64,000 bases of DNA from Vesta saturnalis. Lineage: Eukaryota > Arthropoda > Insecta > Coleoptera > Lampyridae. Positions within the stretch are counted from its first letter, which is position 1. The number at the start of each line of letters is the position of its first letter. Made by a program: the position numbers and the translations under genes. Below are positions 47,011-58,400 of this stretch, piece by piece. The notes below the pieces were generated by a model. The model worked only from the letters and a program-made list of their open reading frames with translations. It made no database searches and was not told where the DNA came from. The stretch lies in the NCBI GenBank assembly GCA_036346205.1, contig JARFJB010000749.1, positions 1,012,501 to 1,076,500 on the forward strand, written 5' to 3'.

Positions 47011-48030
47011 TTATAATAAGTGTTCAAAATTAGCACCATCTAGTTCTAAACATTTATGAATCCTTTTCATTAAGTTATGTCTTGTAATTCTGGAAATATG
47101 GTCGGGTGTTAGAGAAGTAATAGCAAGTAAGACTCTCTGCATCATATCTTCCTTTGTCGTAACGGGTTTGGAAAATACCAGGAGAGCGAGCTGGCCAACG
47201 AAACGGGTCCTGATTGGCAATCCATCTATCACCAAACATGTCGTAAAGATGCTGAGCAACAGGCCCAAAGTTATGAGGAGGTGCTCCATCTTGCTGATAC
47301 CAAGCTGAAGCCGCCTCTCCATTTATTAAAGTATGTAACGCCGGTCGTTTGGTTTCTTCTAAAATGTGGCATTATCTTGTACCATTTCAATTTTCATCAT
47401 AAAATTTTAATGCTAAAATTGTATCGTCTTTTATTGCACAAAAAACATTAAAACTCCAACTATCTTGGAAATAACGTTCTCTACTAACATGTGGATTTTC
47501 ATTAGACCAAAAATGGGAATTATGTCGGTTAAATAATCCATTTTTGCTAAACTTTGCTTCATCACACCATATAACTTTTTTTATGAAGTTTTCATCCTCT
47601 TGGGTCTTCATTAAAACCATTCACAGAATTCTACCCTTCGAGGAAGATCACCTAATTGTAAGTGTTGCACCAAATGATATGAAAATGGTTTCCATTTGTG
47701 TTTTTTTTTAATGTGATGAATTGTTCTCGTCCACAAAGTAAGATATCTCTCACAATCTCTAATGGAGGCATTTGGAGAGGCCGTAAAATAACCCAAAACA
47801 TTAATTTCGTTTATGTCACTGTCCACTAGTGATTTATTTTTATTAATTTTTGTCTTAAATTGACCAAACTGACTGCAGCTTTTAAGCATCTTCTTACAAT
47901 ATCACCAGTTGCATTTGGTCGATTCGGATGTCTTTCTGCAAAAACACGGCAAGTCCGTTCAACAATTGTATTACACTCGCCGTAAATAATAATAAGATTT
48001 AAAAAGTCATGATTAGTAAATCCTACATTT
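47011..48030 (-). pseudogene. IS630/mariner-type transposase, broken
   Basis: The minus strand, from about 48030, reads FAERHPNRPNATGDIVRRCL, then VLGYFTASPNASIRDCERYL (HTH), HLVQHLQLGDLPRRVEFCEW, and VIWCDEAKFSKNGLFNRHNS (first catalytic D). Next come VFCAIKDDTILALKFYD, AWYQQDGAPPHNFGPVAQHL (second catalytic D), and RWPARSP, where the frame is lost before the third acidic residue. The tail is TKEDMMQRVLLAI and ANFEHLL. This order matches insect transposases with W-QQDGAPxH and RWPxRSPDLTPxD motifs. Three or more frame changes. Confidence 0.88.
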
Positions 48031-48778
48031 CACATTATTTACTATGAAATACAAACTGGCAAAGAAAACTGTCAAAACAACATAAACAATTAACGTTCTA
48101 ACTATCAAATCTTTGACAGCCATGGCCTACCCTTTACTAATGTTGAAATAATTAAGTATTGTTATGTTTTAACTAAGATAATGAAATATCTCAAAAGTGG
48201 TTGGATTTAGGTATAGGGAATACTGATACCAAACGAATTGGCTTAAAAAAATACAGCGGAAAATATAATAAAATACAAGGTGTTCTATTCAAAGTAAGCA
48301 ACTTATAAATGATTTAAATTGTGCATGTTGGCGGCTAAGTTTAAAACACCCTGCATGAAATATCAATGAGATGGATATATGGAGTTAAGGGGCAACCGCT
48401 TGTTGTTTATTGGTTACAATTTTACGTCACTAGCTTCGTTACTAATGGAGATATCGTTATTCAATGTGGACTAGGATTTTTTCAAAATTTTTAAAAAAAT
48501 CGAAATATCTCGAAAATACTTCATTTTTGGTATAGGACATTGTGCACAAATTTTATCTAGAATGTCATGTAGAATTCGAAAATAAAATAAAAAATATTAG
48601 ATTCCATTTAAAATAACAAAGTTGTGGTCTACTTCCGGTATAACCGGAAGTGCCACATTCAGGACAATATTATATTTGAACTCAGCGTCATCCAAAACCT
48701 ACAGCTTCGTAATTTCAAATTTTTAACAGAACTGTATCCGCTATTACTTTTAATCAAAACTCTTCGCGCCACACCTTG

Positions 48779-49097
48779 TATTCTGAAAATTTCTACTTGA
48801 TACTATTCACGGTTATCGAGATCGAAGATAGGGAGTTGGTCTCAATTTACACCCCCTTAGACGACAGCTCCATCACATATTATTTTTTTATCGTCATTAT
48901 TAATTAGATGTAATATAATCTGAAAATGTCAACTTGATACTATGCACGATTTTCGAGATCGAAGATGAAGGGTTTGTCTCAATTTCTACCCCCTTAGACG
49001 GCAGCTTTGTCACATATTATTTTTTTATCTTCATTATTAATTAGTTAGTAAAATAATCTGAAAGTGTCAATTTGATACTATGCACGATTTTCGAGAA
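48779..49097 (-). repeat. Facing tandem arrays of the ~140-bp unit, right part
   Basis: Inverted units with TCACGGTTATCGAGATCGAA (~48807), GCACGATTTTCGAGATCGAA (~48947) and GCACGATTTTCGAGA (~49082), spaced about 140 and 135 bp. It continues the inverted arm that ends at 46316. Confidence 0.88.
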
Positions 49098-50640
49098 GGT
49101 GTTTTTCATAAACAGCCGTAAAGCAATTCATTTAGTCGTGTTTGTAGTTTTAAGGTACATAATTTCAGGAAATTTCAAAGAGAATTATTACTTTTTCCAA
49201 AAAAATAATTCTATGAAATGTATTGTGATAAATATGAATTACTCGGTGATAAGATTGTATGGTAAAAACAAGACGCTTGTAAATAATTGTACGTTTAATA
49301 GGTTGCTGAAAATTTTTAATTTAGTCTGGGATATTTGTAATTTTTATTTTTTTCTCTTAATTAGTGTGTATTTCAGTGAATTGTGTTAAACTTTTCCTTT
49401 TGTTTTTTTTCTTTTCAGTAAAACGAATGTCAATTAATTTTGTTTTTTAGAATTGTGGAAATCAGCATTAAAAAGTGTCTTGTGTGAAACGTATTTTGTT
49501 AATTTTTTTTAACGCAGTTTTGAAAAGAACTGTAAGTTTTAATACGATGTTTCAGCCATGTTCACTTCACTTGTGTTATTTTAGTTCTTGATATATGAGA
49601 AATGTACAGTATAGTCCTGTTTGTATAACGAGAACAAAAACACAAGTGACTGTAAAATTTGGTCGAAACGTTGTTTTCAACCAACGTAAGGAAATCATCG
49701 TACATAAATACTATACGGGGAAATATAAAAAGTTGAAGTTCCCTCATCATCTTTAAACTCATCTATCCAAAAACTACGTTACATTATTATTATTGGCAGA
49801 TAAATTCAGTAGATTATTGAAGGATTTTTGTTTTCTGTTACTACCATGGTTAGTTGGATTTCTGTGGAGATCTTTTTACAAAATTTGATGTAACGGTTCA
49901 GGCGATCTCACAGTTTTCACTGAACTGCTTGGTGTGTTGTATTTTTTACGCAAATGGATACAGTTTTGTAACTTTCGTTGTATCCTTTTTAAATACATAA
50001 AGAAAAAGTTTACCTTTAGTGGGATTTTGGGATTTAAACGTACGATATGTACTTGTGTTAATTACGTACTTTACATCTGAACAACTATTCGTTTGTTAAA
50101 AACAAATAACTCTTATGGTATACGGTTTGTAGACCATTTTGACTAGAAGCAAGTGTTGTTCCAAACAAACAAACGCAGTTCCAAGTGGTGCCAAAAAAGT
50201 CCTAAATGGTTCATCCTTTTATATACTGGACAGAGGGCTATTTATTGTATCTCGATTTGTGGTTTTAGTTTACAAATCTAAAAACTTTTATTTAAACGCA
50301 GTTTATTGCTGGTGTTATCTTACGCAAATTTTTTTAAACAATACACATTTAGTATTTAGTACACGTGAGATGTTTATTTATGTTAATGATAAGAAGATCT
50401 CCTTTTTTATGGGCCATCTGGATTACCTTGGACTGTTTTTAGAATGTAATAATTTACGGTTTTTCTAGAATTTGACGTTAAAGAAATCACTTTACAAATT
50501 TTTATCTCAATTTTTTTTAAATTACGCAAGTTTTATTTTTTTAATCTTGACACTATATATATTTTGATATTCACATCCATTACAACGCAGCTAGCTTACT
50601 TTTTAGCGATTAGCAGTTTTTCCTTCTATCTTAGTTTACA
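49098..50640. other. No gene recognised
   Basis: AT-rich sequence. Open frames at 49072-49389 and 50139-50468 have no recognisable domain and no coding-like composition. Confidence 0.4.
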
Positions 50641-50649
50641 TTTTTCATA

Positions 50650-51457
50650 TGATAGTTGTTTTATGGATTTTTTAACGGAAGATCAACTGTCGGCAATTTA
50701 TTGAACTATCATACATACTTAACATGCTCTATAGAAGTGGTTATCAGGTTGACACTATTTACACGGACTTCCCTTTTGTGCCAAATTAAGTACTGTTGGA
50801 TTTCATTCACAAATTATCAATTGGATAAGTTCGTTTTATCTAATCGAATTCACTGAGTAAAATTGAATAATTCTGTAGGTATCTAAAGACAATGTAGTGT
50901 CATCGGATGTGCCTCAAGGATCTCATTGTGGTCCCATTCTATTTTTAATTGGCATTAGCTGCTTTTTAAAAAAAACTGTCGTTATCTACTCTTTACCGAT
51001 GACCTGAAGATTTCGATAACCATGATTTCTATGGTGGATTGTGGTATGTTGTGATCAGTTAATGATCTTCAGAACTTGGAAATGTAAGTAGCATAAACGA
51101 TCTTGGTGATACATTTCATAGCAGGTTTAATTTTAAGAGTCACATTGACGGAACTTGTTCAAAAAGCTTTAAAATTACTTGGTCTGCTTTATAGACACGG
51201 TAAATATTTTACAGCTACTAGTCTAAAATTCTGTTGTGTTCTTTAATAAGAAATTTACTTGAATGCGTAAGTATCATCTGGTCTCCTCATTATGTTACTC
51301 AAATTAAAATGGTTGAAAATGTACAACGAAAATTTTTAAAAATACTTTTGTACGAGTTTTGCATTTATACACTCTAATTATAGTCTCAATTTGCGTATGT
51401 ACTGTGCACAGAGCTTAGAAGACCGACAAATTTTACAAAATTTAATTTTATACCTTA
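50650..51457 (+). pseudogene. Jockey-like reverse transcriptase remnant, interrupted by a pogo-like insertion
   Basis: The frames give GFFNGRSTVGNLLNYHTYLT (RT domain 2), WISFTNYQLDKFVLSNRIH, then SSDVPQGSHCGPILFLIGI (the PQG-GP-LF block), KTVVIYSLPMT- (where YADD is expected, shifted), DLGDTFHSRFNFKSHIDGTC, SLKFCCVLLIRNLLECVSIIWSPHYVT in short runs, and MVENVQRKFLKILL. These are RT to C-terminal blocks of jockey-type non-LTR elements. It is 5'-truncated and frameshifted. The sequence CAQSLEDRQILQNLILYL reaches the pogo-like element, and the remainder follows at 53994. Confidence 0.82.
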
Positions 51458-53991
51458 GAGTAGAGTAGGGCAGAAGTACGCACTTAAGTTTTGAGAGCTG
51501 GTGTTTCATTAAAACCTAATTATAATTTTATTCCGAAATACATAAATTATAGATACAAGTATGATGCACAATTTAAAAAATAGTTCAACTTAAAAACAAT
51601 TATTTATATACTTCAAAATAAACAAAAATGGCGGACAAGCAGAATCGTACTTTTGCCCCACCTTAAGGGTAAAAGTACGCAAGATGGGGGGTAAAAGAAC
51701 GCAATAAAAGTATAATAAAAAAACAAACATTTATCAAATTCACTTTAAAAAAAAACAAATTAGAACACTTTTTCTTAAATAAAAACACAATGGTCGCACT
51801 TAAGGAGCTTCTTAAAAGAATACCATAAAGAAATAGTTAAAAATAAATTATTTTCTTTATTTTAAACACAATGATCACACTTAAATGCACCGATCCCCTC
51901 ATTTGGTGTATCTAAGAAAGATTCTTCGCACTCTGTGCATAAAAAATCTTCGTCATTAACTTCTGTAGTAGTTTCAAAAACGTTTCTTTTGCCCTTTGTT
52001 TTTTTCTCTTCTCTTCTTTTCGTCTCCTCCTCAATTTCGTCTTTCACTAGAGTGCTAGTCAAAATAGCAGACTTTTTGCCCTTAAATTTTCTAAAAACGG
52101 TATCGCTTCTTTCGCCAAATTTGGGTCATTTTTGAGGTAGAAGGACGGGGTTCAACTATTTATGCGTTTGAAGTAGAAGCAACAGGTTCCACGCTAAGTT
52201 CCTGATCTTTGTTATTTTTGGTAGTAGACCAATTCAAAGCAGAAGTATCAGGAGGATACATGTTATCCTTCAATGCTGCTTTCTTGGGCTCTGTCCATAT
52301 TTTCAAAAACTTCTTGTTGGTGAGTAACCGTAGAAGGTAGAAAGTCTTCTTCGTCAAATACTGTTGTAGGATTAAAGGGGAAAATTCCGTATGTTTTAAA
52401 ACTGTTAACAGCTATGCCGATAGTAGCTGCTCTTTGGTATGAGTCCGAAAACATAGAAGCGACTTGGTACTGAGTAATTCTTCTACCAGAATTACTAATC
52501 AGCCATTGCTCGCACGCTTGGGAGTAAAATTCCTTCAAATGTTTGAAAAAACAGCGATCTAATGGTTGTGTCTTATGACTGCTGTGTGGAGGAAAAGAGA
52601 GTAAAGAAATATGGTGCTCCCTAGCAATCAAAATTGCTTGTAAAGATGTATGAGAGGAGTGGTTATCGAGAATCAGCAATGTTGGATCTGCTTCAGAAGA
52701 TTTTACGTGAGCCTGAAAATGAGTCAACCGTTGCAAAAATAGGTCACTGTTGATATATCCAGAATCTGATGTCGTAAGAATAGTATCTGGAGGCGCACCA
52801 TCGATTAACTCCGCTTTGCGTCTTTTACGGGGAAAAATCAGTGCAGGTGGAACATACCGGCCGGCAGCGGACATACAGCACACTGCTGTAACCGTTTCAC
52901 CTCATCCAGCTGAGGCAATCTTGCCAACAAGTTTCTGACCTTTAATCGATACAACTTTAGGGTCTTAGTTGGAACTGTGGATAGTCCACTTTCATCCATA
53001 TTAAATACCCTGGAGCTTTTGAACTTATATTTTTCCATTAATGACTATAAATTTGCAAAATATAAATCTACTTGCGTTCTGTTGAAGCCCATTACCCTAG
53101 CAACACTTGTTTTGGACGGAATGCGTAAAGACAGTTTGTGCCGTTTTATGAAACTGTAAGCCCAATCTTTGCTAGCCATTTGACTTTCGTTAGAAAATCG
53201 ATGAGAAATTCCATTTACATGAGCGTATTGATAGACCAGTTTCCTTAGAGCTTTAAATGTTAAGCCGTAAAACATATTTTCAAGCTTTTTGGTGTGCTCT
53301 GCTAATTCACGCTCCTGAACTTCATTGAATACTGGTTTAAATCGGCCCAAGTGGGATACTCCGCAATCTAGCTTAAGACGTTTTCTCAGCGCACCTTCTG
53401 TGAACCCTAATTGACTAGCAACTCTACGTTGAGACAGCCCAGACTGTAGCATTTGGTCAGCTTCTTAAAATACTTCAGCGGTTATTGGGGTACGATTGGA
53501 TTTTCGTTTATGATTTCTGTAAAAAAGAGCTATTTAGATATTACATTGGTTTACATAAAATTAAACAATATTAGAGATGTGGGGCAAAAGTACGCAGCGA
53601 ACTTTTGCCCCATGTTTTTGCGCACTTTACCCCATCCGGTATGTGTTTTTAAAGTTCGGCACTCCAGCGGAACACAACATTCAGTATGGCGTGGAAACAT
53701 TAAGGTTATGTATACATCATAACGTCATATCACGCAATTTCGTTTTAATCATTGTCAAACTACCATTATACATTAATATCAAAGCTTCAAAAACTATATC
53801 ACTTAGTTGTTTTTTTAACTTACCTCATTTTTCTTCGTTTTCTTTTTAAAACTAGAACGTACGTTAACTTAACACATTATGTGGGAAGTGACCAATGATA
53901 CTGCAAAACAGTTTTTAAAATTTTTGCTTTAGAGACGAAATAATAGCAATGCGTACTTTTACCCGGCGCGTACTTGTACCCCATTCTACTT
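51458..53991. mobile_element. pogo/Tigger-like DNA transposon, complete ends
   Basis: A 2,534-bp element. The left end GAGTAGAGTAGGGCAGAAGT and the right end ACTTGTACCCCATTCTACTT are inverted with a few mismatches; GTACGC follows inside each. TA flanks both ends (51456-51457, 53992-53993). Subterminal copies of AAAAGTACGC (for example near 51668, 53587 and 53944) may be transposase-binding repeats. The transposase is on the minus strand. It is inserted in a jockey-like remnant. Confidence 0.93.
51862..53523 (-). pseudogene. pogo/jerky-type transposase with C-terminal zinc finger, broken
   Basis: From about 53523 it reads RKSNRTPITAEVF, a stop, then ADQMLQSGLSQRRVASQLGF (psq HTH), a CENP-B-like HTH with WAYSFIKRHKLSLRIPSKTS, a stop after FANL, and FNMDESGLSTVPTKTL (first catalytic D). 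After a frameshift come GRYVPPALIFPRKRR, TLLILDNHSSHTSLQAILI (second D), LSFPPHSSHKTQPLDRCFFK (third D) and TYGIFPFNPTTVF. Another shift leads to an acidic linker and the end DFLCTECEESFLDTP...FKCDHCV, a Cys-x2-Cys pair at each side. It has two nonsense codons and at least two shifts. All three acidic catalytic residues remain visible. Confidence 0.93.
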
Positions 53992-53993
53992 TA

Positions 53994-54400
53994 ATCTGTT
54001 TTAAGTTTTAAGAGAAGTAAACGACTTTTTAGTTGAAGTCATCATAGTACTAACTATTGTCTATTTAATATTATTGAGCACATTGAAACCATGATCAGCA
54101 CAGACAATCATTTCAAGTGTTTTGATTTATTTTGCAGTTCTCATAAGAAGTTTAAAAAAAGTTTGAAGCTGATTAGTCTTTTGTCTCTATAATTGTATAT
54201 GTCATAAATATTTTCTACTACTTAACATTTGTTTTAATTTAATTTTTGTTTAAGTTTAGAAATCATATGTTTTTTGTTTTAGCTGCAGATTACGTATTGT
54301 TACCTTAGGCACGAAAGCATGTCTTAGCTGTTCATTTTTTATGCTGTAAAAGGAGTTTCTTTTCCGTTACATAAATATTATTCTATTCTATTCCATTCTA
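53994..54400 (+). pseudogene. 3' part and tail of the jockey-like remnant
   Basis: Sequence resuming after the pogo-like insertion. No clean frame, but it ends near 54370-54400 with (ATTCT)n-like TATTCTATTCTATTCCATTC, a simple-repeat tail typical of some non-LTR elements. Assignment rests mainly on position. Confidence 0.5.
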
Positions 54401-54624
54401 TGTATTCATTGGTACATCCAGTTTTTAATGTCTAACACCTCACTCTGTAAAACAAAATTAATAACGCTCAAAATTTTTGAAAATCGTAATATGAGATTAA
54501 GATTCAAGTCGCAAAACTATAAGAAAGCGCTTCGAGCATTTGGTATTTTATTTTTGTATCTGGTTCCTACGTCTCAGAAAGCTCCAAAGATATTTAAACT
54601 AAGGCTGGTCAAAATATAAAATTT

Positions 54625-54930
54625 TAGTAACCGGTTAATAAAATAAATTGCGACCAACCGGTTATCCACTGTTAAATAATTATCAATAACAGTATAGTTT
54701 GAGGGTTCCAAACAAAATCGTTTCCATTCAATAAAATATACACTTTCACTTTTTAGATTACTTTTAGTTACATCAGTCAGTGCTAGCGTATGTTTGATTT
54801 ACTGACTTTTCAGTTACCCAACTATCTTCGGTTAATCGACATTAAGCGATTAACCGGATATCCGCGGTTAACCGATTAATGTAGATGGAAAAATAATCGG
54901 TTAACTGGCTACCGGATAACCAAATATCTT
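54625..54930. repeat. Cluster of CCGGTTAA-type palindromic motifs
   Basis: TAACCGGTTAA (~54630), CCAACCGGTTATCC (~54655), CGGTTAATCG (~54831), CGATTAACCGGATATCCGCG (~54848), GGTTAACCGATTAA and ATCGGTTAACTGGC (~54889), then ACCGGATAACC. The cluster could be subterminal repeats of a small hAT-like element, or protein-binding sites. Confidence 0.5.
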
Positions 54931-57900
54931 TAATTAATATATTGCACTAATTTGAACCTTTGACACATGGTACACGAATATGTTCAAGTTTTCTGGATGT
55001 GATCATGAACTAGAGTTTTTCTGTCGGATGATAGTTTTACTACATTTGCTAACGTGGATATTTCTAAATTATCTTTAATTAGATCAATGTACTTGGATTA
55101 TTGGTACCATCTGTTTCTGGGTCTCGACATCCTTTTCCAACTTTTAAGTTTCCCAACTATGCAAATGCATTTTTAAAAAGTTTTCATGTTTATGGCGATT
55201 TTTAAATCGTGTTGCATAGTAAACATTTTCTTTCAAAGCACTGAATAAAAACGTAAACTTCGAGCGGCGTCTTTGATGTTTCTGGGTACTAAGCTAATAA
55301 CTTACAAAATTGCAAATGGGCAACAGCGCAACGTTACCAAAGACAGAAATCATAACCTAAAGGTATAACATGTCGAGAAGCTGTCAGAATTGCTGAATTA
55401 CAATATAAACAATTTACATTAGCTGTTATTTTTTCATTGATGGCCGAGATCCAGAAACAATTCATCTGTACACATGGAGATATGGCTTAATGCATAATTT
55501 AATTAGTACTACTTTTTATTTAAAACTTCCGAGTAATCTAAGAAAGGTGACGCTGTAACAAAAAAAAACTTACATGTATCCTTATTGGTGTTAAATTGGA
55601 GAACTTTTCATCAAAAACTAAACAAGATCACTTGTTTAAGTTGCTACATATTGTTGCCCTTGTTACCATTTTGTAAACAAACTTATTATATCTCACTGAA
55701 AAGCGATTTAAGTTGCTTCATATTAGTGCCGTTGCTGCCATTTTGTAAACAAACGGCCACTTATTATATGTCAGTGAAAAGTGAATTTTAAGGTCTGTTC
55801 CAATAGTGTAAGGAAATGTACAGAGTTCCATTTTGAATGTTGATCTTGGGTATATTTATGTCGTACCAGAAGTGATATTAAATTGTTTTATTGTTAAAAA
55901 TAATCCTAATGTTAGATGTATCCTTGAAGGATTTTATCGCAGCCACAGAGTCATGACTGGATTACTGCATTATTGGCCTGAAATATTAATATAAAGGATG
56001 TTTTTGTAAGGAACCAACAAGATAATGTTATGTGCCGCCAATCTGGATAAAAAGGTGTTTATGACAAAACCTCCCATTGGAGCCTCTGTTTAGTTGAGTT
56101 CCGCAGGCTTTAAATTTTTTTGGAGACGATAATAATTGTCGCCGTCCTATTGAAGTGAATTCGCCTTCAGGCTCAAAATAATGAGCCAATAATGAAACGC
56201 TCGTTTTAGAGAATATATCGACTTTTTTGAAACGTTGGAATAAAGTGGTGCAAACTCGAACTCGACCCTCTGAGCACTGAACATGTTTCTCCGAACTGTG
56301 TGGAAAGTCGCAATAACACTTCGGAAGGTTCCACCCCCTTTAGTAATAAAATTGTGAATTGCATAACTTTGATTATAGTATTTTACTCCAGATTCCTCGT
56401 TTCGTTCACAAGTTTGTGTCAATACACATAAAAATTTTACCTTAGCTAAAGTTGTATGTTACGTCACTGTTTATTTTATGTCAGTTATACTACGTATTTT
56501 CTCTTCAAATTATGATTTTCTGCTTTACTAGGACAAATAGTTATTTAATCTTTATATACGTTTATTTAACTGTTTCTACGTTTAAAATTTACTAAACTAC
56601 TGCCATTCATTTAAATTCTATCTTAAAAATTAGTATTAAATAACTGTATGAATGACATCTAATGGTAAAGGCAAAAGATACTCTGTTTTCTGGCAACCAT
56701 CTCCGCCAAAAAATCACGTTGTCGGTTGAAAAAATATGTGTCCAGAATAGTGTTTTATGTGTTATATAAATTGAGGAAAACTTAAATTAAGTTGGCATAT
56801 AAATTCCGGCCATTATAAACTGAATACTAGATTTTATAAACGTTACTTGTTCGTCGAGCTTAGCTCGGCAATAGAATCTTTATAAAATTTTCTCTGTGAG
56901 TATTTCTCTTCCCATAGACATCAAATATACATGCTATAGGCCTTTTACATGCCACTTATAAAATCATCGGTACTAATAGTTACAGCATCTTCTCTTACGA
57001 ACAAATTCTACAAGTTTTACTTAAACCATATAAGAGTGCTTACGATTAATAGTACTTCCTGTCGCTATTAGGTCCAGTATCTGCAGATTTCACTGATGTA
57101 CATATGGCTTTGCTTATCTCTACCGAGATAAGATGTTAGTGAAGTTTACATTTATTCCACCAACCGATTATTAAGTCACTAAGGCTGGTCTCGCTGGTAT
57201 CAATTGCTACCGTTACAACACTGAGAATTATATAGATCGCGTACTATATTACTTCTATTCAACAATCTCGTGCTGCTTTGTATTTGTTGCACATTATCTA
57301 AAAAATTGAAATTGGTTTAAGCTTCTTTATTTCATATACGTAATTTACTTACCTATATTTGTGTTTATCTGATATCTGTATTTAACTTACTAATCTTAAT
57401 TTTCATTTATTTTATATAATTTCTATGTATAATAAATGTGCCACGATTATTACCTTTTTTTACGTGCAATTGCAGATGGTTGCACACCGAATTCAGCTAT
57501 CGTGCTTTAAGTCAACATGAGATAAATCCTTTAGATAGTTGACTACGTACACCTTGAGCTTAACGGTCTTTTTTCTTATAATTACCACGCTTGATAAATA
57601 TTTTACAATTAGCGTTTTTTATGACGCAGCTGCTTTCTGTAGACCTAAGATTTTTCTAGTTATTTAACTACACTTACCTTATTGGTGGGCTTATATAACA
57701 ATTTTTGTTAATGTTTTTTAATTTTACATTTATATATTTTGTGAAATCAATATTCGTGATAACAAGACCAAAACCTAAATATTCTGTTGGGGCTTAGTTA
57801 AAATTAAACTTACATTTATTTTTATATTAAATGAACAGATGTTTTTTTTTGTTTCTCTTTTATCCCTTTCTTTATCTTTTTTTTTATTGAGAAAAGAAAA

Positions 57901-58214
57901 TTAGGAAGTAAGTTGTCCATAATCAAGAGATGTTAGCAAGGAATGTGTACAGAAAAATTGTTTGGTAATTATGTATAAATGTAAACTATTTAAATTGTTT
58001 AAAAAATTAGTTTTAAGCAGGTGATTGAGTATATGTAAATATGAAGTAGTATCTGGTGCGTTAAAGAAATAGGATTAATATAAAATTTGAAGAAAAGATA
58101 AAAGGATAAGATTAGTAAAATATAGGCAATTATTTTTATTTCAAAAATGCTTGTAAATTTTTTTTTGTTAGGACAATAAATTTTAATATATTCATGTAAC
58201 AAGATATGAGTAAA
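54931..58214. other. No gene recognised; one small local duplication
   Basis: At 55633-55790 a ~70-80 bp unit occurs twice (TTTAAGTTGCT(A/T)CATATT(G/A)TTGCC..., CCATTTTGTAAACAAAC, CTTATTATAT). The open frame at 56147-56422 (minus) is unassigned. Otherwise AT-rich and featureless. Confidence 0.4.
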
Positions 58215-58400
58215 TATCACCACACGACCATTCAACTACAAAATGGAAATTAAAAGAACTGAAATAATTTTAATAACAATTTTTTTAGGAATTACGCAAG
58301 CTCTTTTATAATAATTAGATTACGAAAACTTCATGACAGACAGAGGCTAACTAAATTGAAAGAAATGAAATAATTTTAATTTAAATTTTTTTAGGATAAC
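58215..58400 (+). repeat. Copy of the 190-bp dispersed repeat
   Basis: CACACGACCATTCAACTACA then AAATGGAAATTAAAAGAACT, TAATTTTAATAACA, GCAAGCTCTTTTATAA and ACTTCATGACAGACAGAGGC match the unit at 25345-25745. Confidence 0.8.

Larger units (their letters stand above)
46319..48778 (-). mobile_element. IS630/mariner-like element with ~500-650 bp inverted ends
   Basis: It starts CAGGGTGTGGCGCGAAGAGT and ends ACTCTTCGCGCCACACCTTG, flanked by TA (46317-46318 and 48779-48780). The inverted similarity is long: left arm to about 46822 (AACATTAGTAAAGGGTAGGC) and right arm from about 48119 (GCCTACCCTTTACTAATGTT). The right arm holds ~150 bp not in the left (48500-48650). A broken transposase lies between the arms on the minus strand. 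It inserted into one arm of the 140-bp tandem array, whose unit resumes precisely on the other side. Confidence 0.92.

Noticed and set aside
49072..50468. Open frames of about 105-109 codons
   Set aside because: Their composition follows the AT-rich background and no domain is visible. I considered an upstream part of the jockey element but found no endonuclease motif.
56147..56422. 91-codon minus-strand frame
   Set aside because: It contains some protein-like stretches but no recognisable motif or splice context.
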